The notes beneath the pieces were generated by a model. That model searched no databases and had not been told where the DNA came from. It saw nothing but the letters and a program-made list of their open reading frames with translations. A stretch of DNA of 64,000 bases from Exilispira sp964581895 (lineage in GTDB: Bacteria > Spirochaetota > JAAYUW01): the NCBI GenBank assembly GCA_964581895.1, contig CAZOPR010000003.1:248001-312000 (forward strand). Reading direction: 5' to 3'. Each line of letters begins with the position of its first letter. Position 1 is the stretch's first letter. Of the stretch, positions 9,935 to 18,566 are shown one piece after another. A program made the position numbers and the translations under genes.

Positions 9935-12886
9935 TTAGTATTTTTCTATTTTACTTAAAAAATCTTCTATATCAAATGGTCTTATAATAGTAAAATCAAT
10001 AAATTGGCTAAATTCCTTTATTTTTTTATCATTAAATGGAAAAGAGTATAAAGCCATAAAAATAACTCTTTTATTTTTGTCTGGCATCTTATATTTAATT
10101 TTCTCAATTACTTGAATCTGATTTTCTTCATTTAAATCTAAATTAATCAAAACAACATAAAAATCGCTTTTTTCTAAAATTTTTTCCAGATCATTTAAAT
10201 TTTTTATTATTTCAAAATTGGATTTTAAGTTTTTACAAATAATTTTAATGGAATCTAAAATATTTTCATCTTCAAATGTAATAATAAATTTATAATTTTG
10301 AGTATTTATCTTATCTTTCAAATCAAACTTTTTAGTTTCCATCAATTCAGATTTCATTAGTGGAAAACTCAAAGTTACTTGAGTTCCTTTATTTTCTTCA
10401 GATTCTATTATAAGATCTGAGCCTAAATAGTCGCAAATTTTTTTAGCATTATAAAGTCCCAAACCAAGGCCACTAAATCTTTTTATAAAAAGATCATCAA
10501 CCTGATAATATTTATCAAAAATAGAGTTTACCTTTTCTTTTTCGATTCCGACACCAGTATCACTTATCTTTATGATAAGCTCATAATTTTCGTTACCTAG
10601 TTTTTTTAAATTTGCTTTAAAATCAATCGAACCTTTTCCAGTAAATTTGATAGAATTTGAAATTATATTATCTATAATAATTTTTAAAAGTGCAGGATCT
10701 ATGAATAAATATAGCTGATTTTCTTTTTTCACTAAATTTTTAATTAATTTATTTTCAATAATATTGTTATCAAAACTTATAAAACTATTGAAACTTAAGT
10801 TTTTACTTTCAACTTCTTTTTTATATTGTTCTAAAAGACTATTTAGGAACCTAAAAATTTCTATACTTTGATAATTGTATTCATATTTATCTTTTTCAAG
10901 AATTTCATAAAGAATTATTGAATCTATTTGAGAAAGAAGATTAATAGAACTTTCTTTAATCTTTGAAAGAAAATTTCTAAGAGATTCTATTTCATAAATG
11001 CTCAAGATATTAATTTTCTCAATCAGATCTACTATATTTTTTCTAAATTCAAATGAAAGGGAATACAAAAACTTAGTTTTTTCATTTATATTCTTATCAA
11101 TAATATCCTTTATTTTTTGCACTCTTTTGTAGTACGATAGATTTTTTTCAATATTTTCTATGATAAGTCCATAAATCTTATATTCATCGCTAAGTTTAAT
11201 CAGATGTAAATTGCAATGAAATTTTTTAGTATGTTTAACATTTAATATCTTAGATAAATCTAAAAAATAGTTTTTTAACTCCGAATACCCTTCATTTTCT
11301 AATTTATCAAAAAGTGTATTTAATGCAAAATCACTTTTCATTTTTGATAGATCTATTTTCTCTAAATTTTCTTTTTTATAGATGTAACTTAAAAGTTTTT
11401 TAGAGTATAAAAACAATTTTTCTTCTTCATCAAAAATAATTAATGGAAAAGGAAAATTTAATATGATAAATTTCAAATCTTCAAAGATTTTTTCAAGATT
11501 CTTCTGAATATTTACTTTATCAGTATAATTTTCAAGTAAACATATATAACCAACTGGTAATTCCTTTTTTTCAGAAACAAAATTTAAAAAATATTTATAA
11601 TAAAAATTTTTATCTCCGTCAGAAAATTCGATGATTTTTTCAATATTTTTCTCTTTTGAACTTAAAAAATCATCCAGATCCAATATTTCTTTTCTTGCTT
11701 TTTTATAGATGTCAATAAAATTTTTATTTGCTGTTATCAATCTTCCTTTTTCATCTAATAAAGATAATGGTTCCTCTATTTTATTGAAAAAATTTTCCAA
11801 CTTTTTAAAAAATTCATTATATTGAGATTTTGCTAATATTTCTTTTTGACTTTGAATTTCAAATTTTCGTATTGTTTCTATATCACTACAAATTATAATA
11901 TAACCTTTTATCTCGCCCTTGTTTGTTTTAATTTTACTTAGATATAACTCTACAATAATCTCTTCATTATCCTTTTTTTTAAGCTTATAGATTCCAAAAG
12001 TTTCATCATTTTTTAAAATATCGGATTTTATTTTTTCATTTAAAAAATCTAAAAAAATATAATCGATTCTTTTACCTATGATTTCTTCTTTTTCATAGCC
12101 AAGCTTTTTTTTTGTTTTTTTAGATGTATCTACTATATAAAAATTCCTATTAAGCAAAAACTGAAAAGTATTTAACTCTTCTGCAAAATCAACTTGAAAC
12201 TTAAAAAAATTTACGACCTCATTTTGTAAATCTTTAAGTGAAAAAAAATTCAATAAGACCCAGATCATTATTATGACATTTTGAATCAAAACAATAAATA
12301 TTGAATTTTCAAATTTTATAAAATAAATAAAAGGTAATATAAAAATAAAAGAATAATAAAGGTAAAATTTTATTGTTTTATAGTTTTTATTAACAATCAA
12401 AATCATAAAAAAGGCCAGAATAATACTAAAAAGTGAGAGAAAATAAAATAACAACAAAAAAGCCGAATCATTAGCTTTATAAATATAAATCCAATAATAA
12501 CCGTTATATTCAATAGAAATAGGAGTTTCTGTATTAATAATCAATATTATGGAAGTTATAATTGAAGAAAAAAGCATTATATAGCATATTTTTTGATAAT
12601 TTTTATAATATTTTTCTGATAAAAAACTTGAAAGATAAAACAAACTTATTGAAGTAGCAATTAATAGAGATATTAAAGAAATATTACTTAGGATTTTTGC
12701 CAAAGTTTTATCTTTTACAAGTTGCATTGTAGCGAAGATAAAATAATAAAGACAAACAATACCAACAACAACTGTAAAAATTCTTCTTTTAAAATCAGAT
12801 TGATAATTAACATAAAGATTTATTATTATAGCAATTAAGACTATAGCATAGATAAATTCAATTAAAGAAAAGATAACTGAAAGCAT
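9935..12886 (-). CDS. hybrid histidine kinase with intact ATPase but no acceptor His, and degenerate receiver
   Basis: A 983-residue inner-membrane protein: about seven hydrophobic segments (residues 7-216), PAS-like domains (about 240-345, 362-460, 465-580), a DHp-like helix, a complete HATPase domain and a receiver-like tail. The ATPase motifs are canonical: NSIKFT 744-749, DTGVG 776-780, GLGLGL 806-811. In the H box, however, the sequence is SLSFEFRKNI, so Phe612 occupies the position of the phospho-acceptor His. In the receiver (864-980) the acidic pair ED (872-873) is kept, but the strand LINLDL puts Asn915 at the probable phospho-Asp position and the conserved Lys is Arg969. It lies 9 bp after the OmpA-like gene and 21 bp before the partner kinase. 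Confidence 0.87.
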   Translation of the reverse strand: MLSVIFSLIEFIYAIVLIAIIINLYVNYQSDFKRRIFTVVVGIVCLYYFIFATMQLVKDKTLAKILSNISLISLLIATSISLFYLSSFLSEKYYKNYQKICYIMLFSSIITSIILIINTETPISIEYNGYYWIYIYKANDSAFLLLFYFLSLFSIILAFFMILIVNKNYKTIKFYLYYSFIFILPFIYFIKFENSIFIVLIQNVIIMIWVLLNFFSLKDLQNEVVNFFKFQVDFAEELNTFQFLLNRNFYIVDTSKKTKKKLGYEKEEIIGKRIDYIFLDFLNEKIKSDILKNDETFGIYKLKKKDNEEIIVELYLSKIKTNKGEIKGYIIICSDIETIRKFEIQSQKEILAKSQYNEFFKKLENFFNKIEEPLSLLDEKGRLITANKNFIDIYKKARKEILDLDDFLSSKEKNIEKIIEFSDGDKNFYYKYFLNFVSEKKELPVGYICLLENYTDKVNIQKNLEKIFEDLKFIILNFPFPLIIFDEEEKLFLYSKKLLSYIYKKENLEKIDLSKMKSDFALNTLFDKLENEGYSELKNYFLDLSKILNVKHTKKFHCNLHLIKLSDEYKIYGLIIENIEKNLSYYKRVQKIKDIIDKNINEKTKFLYSLSFEFRKNIVDLIEKINILSIYEIESLRNFLSKIKESSINLLSQIDSIILYEILEKDKYEYNYQSIEIFRFLNSLLEQYKKEVESKNLSFNSFISFDNNIIENKLIKNLVKKENQLYLFIDPALLKIIIDNIISNSIKFTGKGSIDFKANLKKLGNENYELIIKISDTGVGIEKEKVNSIFDKYYQVDDLFIKRFSGLGLGLYNAKKICDYLGSDLIIESEENKGTQVTLSFPLMKSELMETKKFDLKDKINTQNYKFIITFEDENILDSIKIICKNLKSNFEIIKNLNDLEKILEKSDFYVVLINLDLNEENQIQVIEKIKYKMPDKNKRVIFMALYSFPFNDKKIKEFSQFIDFTIIRPFDIEDFLSKIEKY

Positions 12887-12895
12887 ATTTTAATT

Positions 12896-14119
12896 TTAAT
12901 AATCAACAATAAGTATCTGAACTCTTCTGTTTTTTGCTCTATTTTCTTCTGTATCATTTGGAGCTATAGGATTTGATTCTCCATATCCAATGAAATATGA
13001 AGTTGCTGAACTAATTGCATTCATATTTAATAAAAAGTCAAATATTGTTTTTGCTCTTTTAGTTGATAGTTCAAGATTATACTGCTCGCTTCCAACATTA
13101 TCTGTATATCCTTCAACAATTACTTGATAACCGTAAAAATATTTTTGTAAAATAGAGGCTATAATTTTTAATTTTTCTATTTCTGACTTTTTAATGTCAT
13201 ATTTATTAAAATCAAAAAATATTTCTCCTAAATTTATTAAAATACCTTTATCTGTTTTTTTTACTTCTACTTTATCTTTAAGTTCATTCGGCAAATCTTT
13301 ATTTATGTTTTGTACCAACTCATCTTTTTTCTGTTCATCCCACTTATGAATAACATTCATATTACCATCTGTCGTGCCTGTAAATTTCCATCTTGATCCA
13401 TTCATAAGTACAAGGTAAATAGTATATATATCTGAAAACTTGACGATATAACCAAGTTGCTTATCCCAATAAAGAGTCATCTCAACATTAGCTGTATATA
13501 ATTTTGGAGCATATTCTATATTCATCTTATAGACATTATCTTTTTCAAAACCATATACATTTGTATAATAAGCTTTAATAATGGCTAAATTCCCTTCATC
13601 TCCTAAATATTGATATGAAACCTTAAATGGGACAGCTATAGAAAAATTTGGTATGCCTATAGAACTAAAATCCACTACCTCTTCAGCCTCAGCCCACCAT
13701 CTTTCTGAAGGCACAATATCTTTATCTAAAAATACTGGCACATTTCTTAAAGTCGGATATATTGAAGGATAATTGAAAAACATCCTTCCAAAATTATCCT
13801 GTTCAAAATTAACCATTTGAGTTTCAGAAAGTATTTTATTTCCAAATTCATCCTTTTCAAAAAACTGATATTTTCCTTCAATTTTGAATCTATTCCCATT
13901 AACATCTGTAACATATAACTTATCAAGATGTTCATAATCCCAGGTTCTATAAAGTTCTTCCTCAAAATAAACATATTGTCTTGAAGAGCTTGAAATTTGA
14001 ATTATATCATTTTTCTTAAATCCAAATTGAAACTTAAAACCAAAAAGGATTATAAATAAGATGATAAATAAAATTGAAAATAATATTTTTTCTTTTTCTC
14101 GATTTTTATTTTTTACCAT
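12896..14119 (-). CDS. OmpA-family envelope protein with N-terminal membrane anchor
   Basis: A 407-residue envelope protein. A basic start and one hydrophobic stretch (about residues 11-29) form an uncleaved anchor or signal peptide; no lipobox is evident. The last 115 residues are an OmpA-like peptidoglycan-binding domain: FDFNKYDIKKSEIEKL, then VEGYTDNVGSEQYNLELSTK and the closing NRAKNRRVQI. The middle 240 residues are beta-rich and unassigned. It is the first gene of the operon with the two histidine kinases, so it may report on envelope state or simply share their regulation; both are inference. Confidence 0.85.
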   Translation of the reverse strand: MVKNKNREKEKILFSILFIILFIILFGFKFQFGFKKNDIIQISSSSRQYVYFEEELYRTWDYEHLDKLYVTDVNGNRFKIEGKYQFFEKDEFGNKILSETQMVNFEQDNFGRMFFNYPSIYPTLRNVPVFLDKDIVPSERWWAEAEEVVDFSSIGIPNFSIAVPFKVSYQYLGDEGNLAIIKAYYTNVYGFEKDNVYKMNIEYAPKLYTANVEMTLYWDKQLGYIVKFSDIYTIYLVLMNGSRWKFTGTTDGNMNVIHKWDEQKKDELVQNINKDLPNELKDKVEVKKTDKGILINLGEIFFDFNKYDIKKSEIEKLKIIASILQKYFYGYQVIVEGYTDNVGSEQYNLELSTKRAKTIFDFLLNMNAISSATSYFIGYGESNPIAPNDTEENRAKNRRVQILIVDY

Positions 14120-14188
14120 AAAAAACTCTTTTAAAATAAAATTTAAAACAGAAAATTCCTTAATCCAATTTTATAACAATTTTAAAAA

Positions 14189-14311
14189 TCATCCAATAAT
14201 CTGGTAAAAAATAAAAATCATTTCCTGTGCTAGAAAATAAATAGCACTTTCGATATATCTTTCTGACTTTATGGCTTCTTTTAGCCAAAGAATTTTTTCT
14301 TCTTTTGTCAT
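14189..14311 (-). CDS. 40-aa hypothetical protein coupled to yraN
   Basis: A short frame reading MTKEEKILWLKEAIKSER at its start and ending in a hydrophobic tail, IFIFYQIIG. The ATG follows the yraN stop by one base and has AGGA eight bases upstream inside the last codons of yraN, so translation could be coupled. The predicted fold is one amphipathic helix plus a hydrophobic end. I do not recognise a family. Chance remains possible at this length. Confidence 0.45.
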   Translation of the reverse strand: MTKEEKILWLKEAIKSERYIESAIYFLAQEMIFIFYQIIG

Positions 14312-14312
14312 A

Positions 14313-14693
14313 TTAACATCCTTGTTGAAGTATGTTTTTTATATGAATAACCAAAATCGTACCCTCCATGGTAACGATTAAAATGCCATCAGTAAAAACA
14401 GATTCAGAGTTATATTTTGAAGAAATATACTCTGATAATCTTTTTAATCTTTCAAGTTTTCTATTTGTAAATCTTTCAAATATTTCCTCCTTTTTCCTAC
14501 CTCCTTTCACCTCAAAAATATAGTAGTCTTTACCCTTTTTAGCAAGTATATCTATTTCGCCAAATCTTGTATATATATTTTTATCTAATATAATATATCT
14601 ATTTTTTAATAAGTACTTTATGGCAATTTTTTCAAATTCATAACCAATTTTTCTTTTTGATAATTTTATACCATTTTGAGTTTCGGATTGCAT
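14313..14693 (-). CDS. yraN: YraN/UPF0102 endonuclease-like protein
   Basis: A 126-residue protein of the UPF0102 family, which has a restriction-endonuclease-like fold. The family core is clear: KIGYEFEKIAIKYLL near the start, the acidic pair in GEIDIL (45-50) and FEVKG (60-64), which would form the metal site. The molecular role of the family is not settled; it is often near rRNA or replication genes. Its start codon is only 12 bp from the probable start of the divergent membrane protein gene, and it is followed immediately by the 40-aa frame. Confidence 0.85.
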   Translation of the reverse strand: MQSETQNGIKLSKRKIGYEFEKIAIKYLLKNRYIILDKNIYTRFGEIDILAKKGKDYYIFEVKGGRKKEEIFERFTNRKLERLKRLSEYISSKYNSESVFTDGILIVTMEGTILVIHIKNILQQGC

Positions 14694-14705
14694 AATTTTT
14701 CTTTA

Positions 14706-16304
14706 ATGTTTTTTTATTCTTTAATGAGGTCAAATAAATTTAATGTAAAACAACTTTTAATTCTTTATATAATCTTAATTTCATTACTAAATTTTATAAC
14801 AATTTTATCTGATTCAAATAAATCAAGCAAAACTTTGTTGGAAAAAATTTCAGAGAATCTTTATTATTTATCCTCCCCATTACTTTTTGAAAATCTTCAA
14901 GATAACATTAATTTTTCAACTTCTATTTCTGAAGAGGATAATAGTTTAAAATATTTTTTAGATAACCTTCTAAAAGAAAACAAAGTAAATATTTTAGAAG
15001 GATTTTCAGAAAATATTAATAAAAAGTTCTATCTTGTCATTAAAAATGATTACAAAGATTTAGATAAATTATTTTACACCTCCTTTTTTGAATTTAAAAA
15101 ATTTTATCTTTTTATTGATAACGAAATTTTAAGAATTCCTCCCTATTTAAATTTGAAAAATTTAATAAATGGTGGAAATAAAAATCTTTTATTTAAGGCG
15201 CATATTATAAATGAGAAAAATATAAACAAGTCTTTTTTAAAAGATAAAAAAGTATTAAAATCACGAATCCAAAGGGCAATAAAAGAAAGAAGCTGCAATG
15301 TAATAATAAATTTGACTAAAAACAAAATAGATACAAGTATTAGAAATGAGCTTTTTTCAAAATCTTTCTTTATAAAATCTATCAAAACAAAACAAAGATT
15401 ATATCTTTCAATAGCAGTATTTGCTATCATACTCAACCTACTTTTAATATTAAAGTTATCAAAGATATTTAAATTGCTTTCAAATCATTTTCTTTTATTT
15501 TATAAAATAAATAGTATTTTTTTGCTCTTATATTACATTTTTTCTTTATTTTTCTCTTCAATTTTTTATTTGAATTTTCATTTTTTAAGTTTTTTTATTT
15601 TATATTTTCAGATTTCTTTCTTTTTCCTATTTCTTTTATTCATAATAAAGTTTTTAGAAAAAATAGAGGAAAATGAAGATAAAAACTATCTGATTTTGAG
15701 ATTTCTTCTTATTTTTATAGTAACTTTTTTAATTTCTATAATAATAAATACTTCATTTTTCTCTAACTTAACATATTGGTTGAAACCAGTTCAATATCTT
15801 ACATATTTTTTTTATTTTTTCCCAATTATTCTTTTATTAATCTTAAACTTCAAACAAGAAAAACTAAAGATAATAATATATATTATAGGTGCAATCTTTT
15901 TATATTTTCTTTTTAAGTTAAGAGATTCTGGTTTTTTCCTTACAAATACAGAAATCTATATAAGGGATTTTTTGGAATCATTTTTACCAGCTAGATTTAG
16001 ATTTAGAGAATTTTTATTTTACTTTTTCTGTTTTTTCTTCTTTTTTCTTTCTGTTTTTAATAAGAAAATATTGACTAAGATAATAAAACTAAAAAACAAA
16101 TATCCTACATTTTTTACTTATATCACATTATTTCCTTTTCTTTCTATAATTAACTCTTATTATCATAGCTATACACCAATGTATATTAGTTTCTTAAGGA
16201 CTATTTTCGCATTTATATTTGCATTTTTACTTTCTGGTTTTGTTTTTCTAATATTTATTGGTTTTTATAAACTTTTAAAAAAATATATTAAAAATGCTCT
16301 TTAA
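14706..16304 (+). CDS. DUF5693-like polytopic membrane protein
   Basis: A membrane protein of 532 residues from the ATG at 14706; a TTG at 14676 would add ten residues but overlap the divergent yraN, and no strong ribosome site decides the matter. One membrane segment comes first, then about 200 residues outside, including the marker RIQRAIKERSCNVI, close to the RAIKER stretch I associate with DUF5693, and then about eight hydrophobic segments to the end. In Firmicutes DUF5693 genes commonly sit beside csaB, as here. It may act in export or modification of a surface polymer; this is inference from context. Shorter than typical DUF5693 proteins. Confidence 0.6.
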   Translation: MFFYSLMRSNKFNVKQLLILYIILISLLNFITILSDSNKSSKTLLEKISENLYYLSSPLLFENLQDNINFSTSISEEDNSLKYFLDNLLKENKVNILEGFSENINKKFYLVIKNDYKDLDKLFYTSFFEFKKFYLFIDNEILRIPPYLNLKNLINGGNKNLLFKAHIINEKNINKSFLKDKKVLKSRIQRAIKERSCNVIINLTKNKIDTSIRNELFSKSFFIKSIKTKQRLYLSIAVFAIILNLLLILKLSKIFKLLSNHFLLFYKINSIFLLLYYIFSLFFSSIFYLNFHFLSFFILYFQISFFFLFLLFIIKFLEKIEENEDKNYLILRFLLIFIVTFLISIIINTSFFSNLTYWLKPVQYLTYFFYFFPIILLLILNFKQEKLKIIIYIIGAIFLYFLFKLRDSGFFLTNTEIYIRDFLESFLPARFRFREFLFYFFCFFFFFLSVFNKKILTKIIKLKNKYPTFFTYITLFPFLSIINSYYHSYTPMYISFLRTIFAFIFAFLLSGFVFLIFIGFYKLLKKYIKNAL

Positions 16305-16398
16305 TTAATGCATTTTACGATAAATTAATTAAGTTAATATGAAAAACCAAACTATTATTAAATTAGTAAATTTTTAAATTTAATAGCTGGATAAATTA

Positions 16399-17418
16399 TT
16401 GAATAAAATGGTTTATGGAAAAAATAAATCTTTATTTATAGTTTGTTATAATAATGATAACTTCGGGGATGACCTGCTAAAACTATATTATTTAAATGAA
16501 AGTAATAACGATTCTTTATTTTTAAAAATAAACTTATATAAAAAGGTATTTTTCTTAAATAAAAAGAAAATATTTTTATCATTGTTTAAACTTATTTTAT
16601 CTGATGATATATGCTTCATTGGAGGGATTTTTCAGGATTATTCATCTAAAAGATCTCTTCTTTTTTATTTAATAATCCTATGGATATCTATTGTTTTTAA
16701 TAAAAAGATTTATATATTAAGTTCCACTTTTGAGATAAAATCAAAAATCTTGCAAAACTTTTTTATTAAAATATTAAAAAATGCTACCAATAAAAATTTA
16801 ATAAAGATAGTAGAGGTAAGAGATTCTAATAGTTATGAGATTATCAAAAATTTAAGTTGTAATAAAAAACTAATAAAAGATCCTTATGACAAAAATGAAA
16901 GAAAATATAAGGAAGCGATAAAATATAATAGATTAATTAAATATAATGAGTCAATAAGATATAATAGATCAATAAAATATGCTTTTATCAATGATATAAA
17001 GAAAAATCAAAGATTTAATAAAAAGATATTTGATTTTTTTAAGATAAATTTTTCTAATCTTTCAGGAATTTTGATTCTTTCTATTAATAAATCTTACCAA
17101 AATAATAAAAATAAAATCTTGCTAGAAAATATTTTAGTAGAAGCAAAAATTAAAAACTTAAATTTTATTTTTATTATATCTGATCCTAAAGATTTTGACA
17201 TAGTCTTGAAATTTATGAAAAATAAAAAATTGACATATCATATAGCAAAAATTTCGCAAAAAAGTATAAATTCTCTTATTGAATTTATAAAAACTTTCGA
17301 TTTAAAAATAATATATACTGAAAGATTACATTCTCTTTTAATATTAGAAAAATCTGTCGATTTTATTATTATTAATGGTAATAAAACTGAAAACTATGTA
17401 AAGACCTGGTTTCAATGA
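16399..17418 (+). CDS. csaB: CsaB-like polysaccharide pyruvyl transferase family protein
   Basis: Family members add pyruvate ketals to cell-wall polymers, which in S-layer bacteria create the binding site for SLH domains. The 339 residues show the family signs in order: NFGDDLLK near 21-28, GGIFQDYSSKRSLLFYL (75-91), VEVRDSNSYEII (138-149) and TERLHSLLIL (307-316). All are somewhat degraded compared with Firmicutes CsaB, and a four-unit hexapeptide repeat (173-196) interrupts the middle. Start could be the TTG at 16399 or the ATG at 16408. Lies between DUF5693-like and YibQ-like genes on the same strand. Confidence 0.72.
   Translation: MNKMVYGKNKSLFIVCYNNDNFGDDLLKLYYLNESNNDSLFLKINLYKKVFFLNKKKIFLSLFKLILSDDICFIGGIFQDYSSKRSLLFYLIILWISIVFNKKIYILSSTFEIKSKILQNFFIKILKNATNKNLIKIVEVRDSNSYEIIKNLSCNKKLIKDPYDKNERKYKEAIKYNRLIKYNESIRYNRSIKYAFINDIKKNQRFNKKIFDFFKINFSNLSGILILSINKSYQNNKNKILLENILVEAKIKNLNFIFIISDPKDFDIVLKFMKNKKLTYHIAKISQKSINSLIEFIKTFDLKIIYTERLHSLLILEKSVDFIIINGNKTENYVKTWFQ
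16915..16986 (+). repeat. four 18-bp tandem repeats inside csaB
   Basis: Four in-frame 18-bp units encode AIKYNR, LIKYNE, SIRYNR and SIKYAF. The DNA units share the core ATAA(A/G)ATATAAT, so the array probably arose by slippage and keeps the reading frame at any copy number. Confidence 0.75.
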
Positions 17419-17461
17419 TAAAATAAATTAGTAAAAAAACAAAACATAAAATAAAGGATAA

Positions 17462-17507
17462 ACCTTAACCCTTCAAGAGGGGTGAGGTAATTAATAATAC
17501 ATTACCT
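17462..17507 (+). repeat. dispersed intergenic repeat, copy 1
   Basis: Forty-six bases beginning ACCTTAACCCTTCAAG and ending ATTACCT. A second copy lies at 47490-47536. Two inverted repeats are visible: CCCT/AGGG around TCAAG, and AGGTAAT/ATTACCT around a 9-base loop. It sits in the 170-bp gap between csaB and the polysaccharide deacetylase gene. Confidence 0.55.
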
Positions 17508-17588
17508 AAAATAAAGAAAAAAATGATAAAAAAGTTTGATGTTAATAAATAAATATTAAAAAGTAAAAAAATAAAGAAAAACAAAAAA

Positions 17589-18524
17589 ATGAAAAAAAAT
17601 AAAAAGAAAAATTCCAAATTGATATCGTATTCTTTTGTTACCTTTTTTATTTTAATTATTTTTTTATCAGTAATAATTTTATTTTTTGGGATTATTAAAA
17701 CTCCAAATGATGATAACATTGCTTACAATGAAGGGACTACTTATTATGAACAAATTGACATAAAAAATATTAAAAGTTCAGAAAATAAAGATGATTCAGT
17801 TGGAAAAAGTAATTTTGCAGTTTTGCAAAATCCTCAAGAGAAAAAAGAAGAAAGAGCAAAAAAAAGCATTTGCATAATAATTGATGATTATGGATATCAA
17901 GATACTTCATCAATTCTTATGAATCTTCCTTTTAAGATTTCGGTATCTATTTTACCCGGTCTTACTTATTCTAAATCTGGATTTGAAATGTTTGCAAATT
18001 CCAAAAATATTACTCCAATGCTTCATATACCTATGGAATCAATAAATCAATATGCACAAAGTGAGAAAGATGAGATAAAGACAAAAGATGATAAAAATGA
18101 AATTGAAAGAAAATTAGATTTATTTTTTTCTCAAATCCCGGCAAGTTTTGCCAATAATCATATGGGTTCTAAAGTTTCTCTTAACCAAAATACAATTAAA
18201 ATTATTTTAGATTATCTTTCAAAAAAGGGGATTAGATTTATAGATTCTCATACAATAAATAATTCTCTCTTCGTTCCGATAGGTAAAAGTCTTGGTTATC
18301 CTATTTTTGAAAATAATCTCTTTTTAGATTACAATAGTGAAGAAGATTTACCAGATAAGGAATTCATAAAAGGATTGAATATACTAAAAACCAGGGATTT
18401 TATCATTATTATAGGACATAATACAAAAGAGCAAACTATTAAATTTTTGCAAAAACTTGCTTCTATGCATTTTTTCCATGATTATGAATTTATTACAGTT
18501 AGAGAACTATTTGAAAAATATTAA
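17589..18524 (+). CDS. divergent polysaccharide deacetylase family protein (YibQ-like)
   Basis: A 311-residue protein anchored by one N-terminal membrane segment (about 12-34) with the catalytic-like domain outside. The family motifs are present: IIDDYG (97-102), LPGLTYS (122-128), LHIPME (145-150), NNHMGS (189-194) and DSHT (219-222), which together hold the metal-ligand Asp and His residues of carbohydrate esterase relatives. The substrate is unknown; peptidoglycan or another envelope glycan is likely. The N-terminus and upstream bases are very A-rich, and no clear ribosome site is seen. Third in the surface-polymer group after csaB. Confidence 0.88.
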   Translation: MKKNKKKNSKLISYSFVTFFILIIFLSVIILFFGIIKTPNDDNIAYNEGTTYYEQIDIKNIKSSENKDDSVGKSNFAVLQNPQEKKEERAKKSICIIIDDYGYQDTSSILMNLPFKISVSILPGLTYSKSGFEMFANSKNITPMLHIPMESINQYAQSEKDEIKTKDDKNEIERKLDLFFSQIPASFANNHMGSKVSLNQNTIKIILDYLSKKGIRFIDSHTINNSLFVPIGKSLGYPIFENNLFLDYNSEEDLPDKEFIKGLNILKTRDFIIIIGHNTKEQTIKFLQKLASMHFFHDYEFITVRELFEKY

Positions 18525-18566
18525 AGTATTAAAATATTAAAATTCTAAGTTTTGTAGATTTTTTTT

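Noticed and set aside
15143..15436. 97-codon minus-strand open frame inside the DUF5693-like gene
   Set aside because: Antisense to a membrane-protein coding region; hydrophobic composition follows from the opposite strand and no ribosome site is seen.
17465..17719. 84-codon minus-strand frame before the deacetylase gene
   Set aside because: It is the complement of an A-rich leader and signal-anchor sequence, giving a run of Phe/Leu/Ile; it also covers the dispersed repeat.
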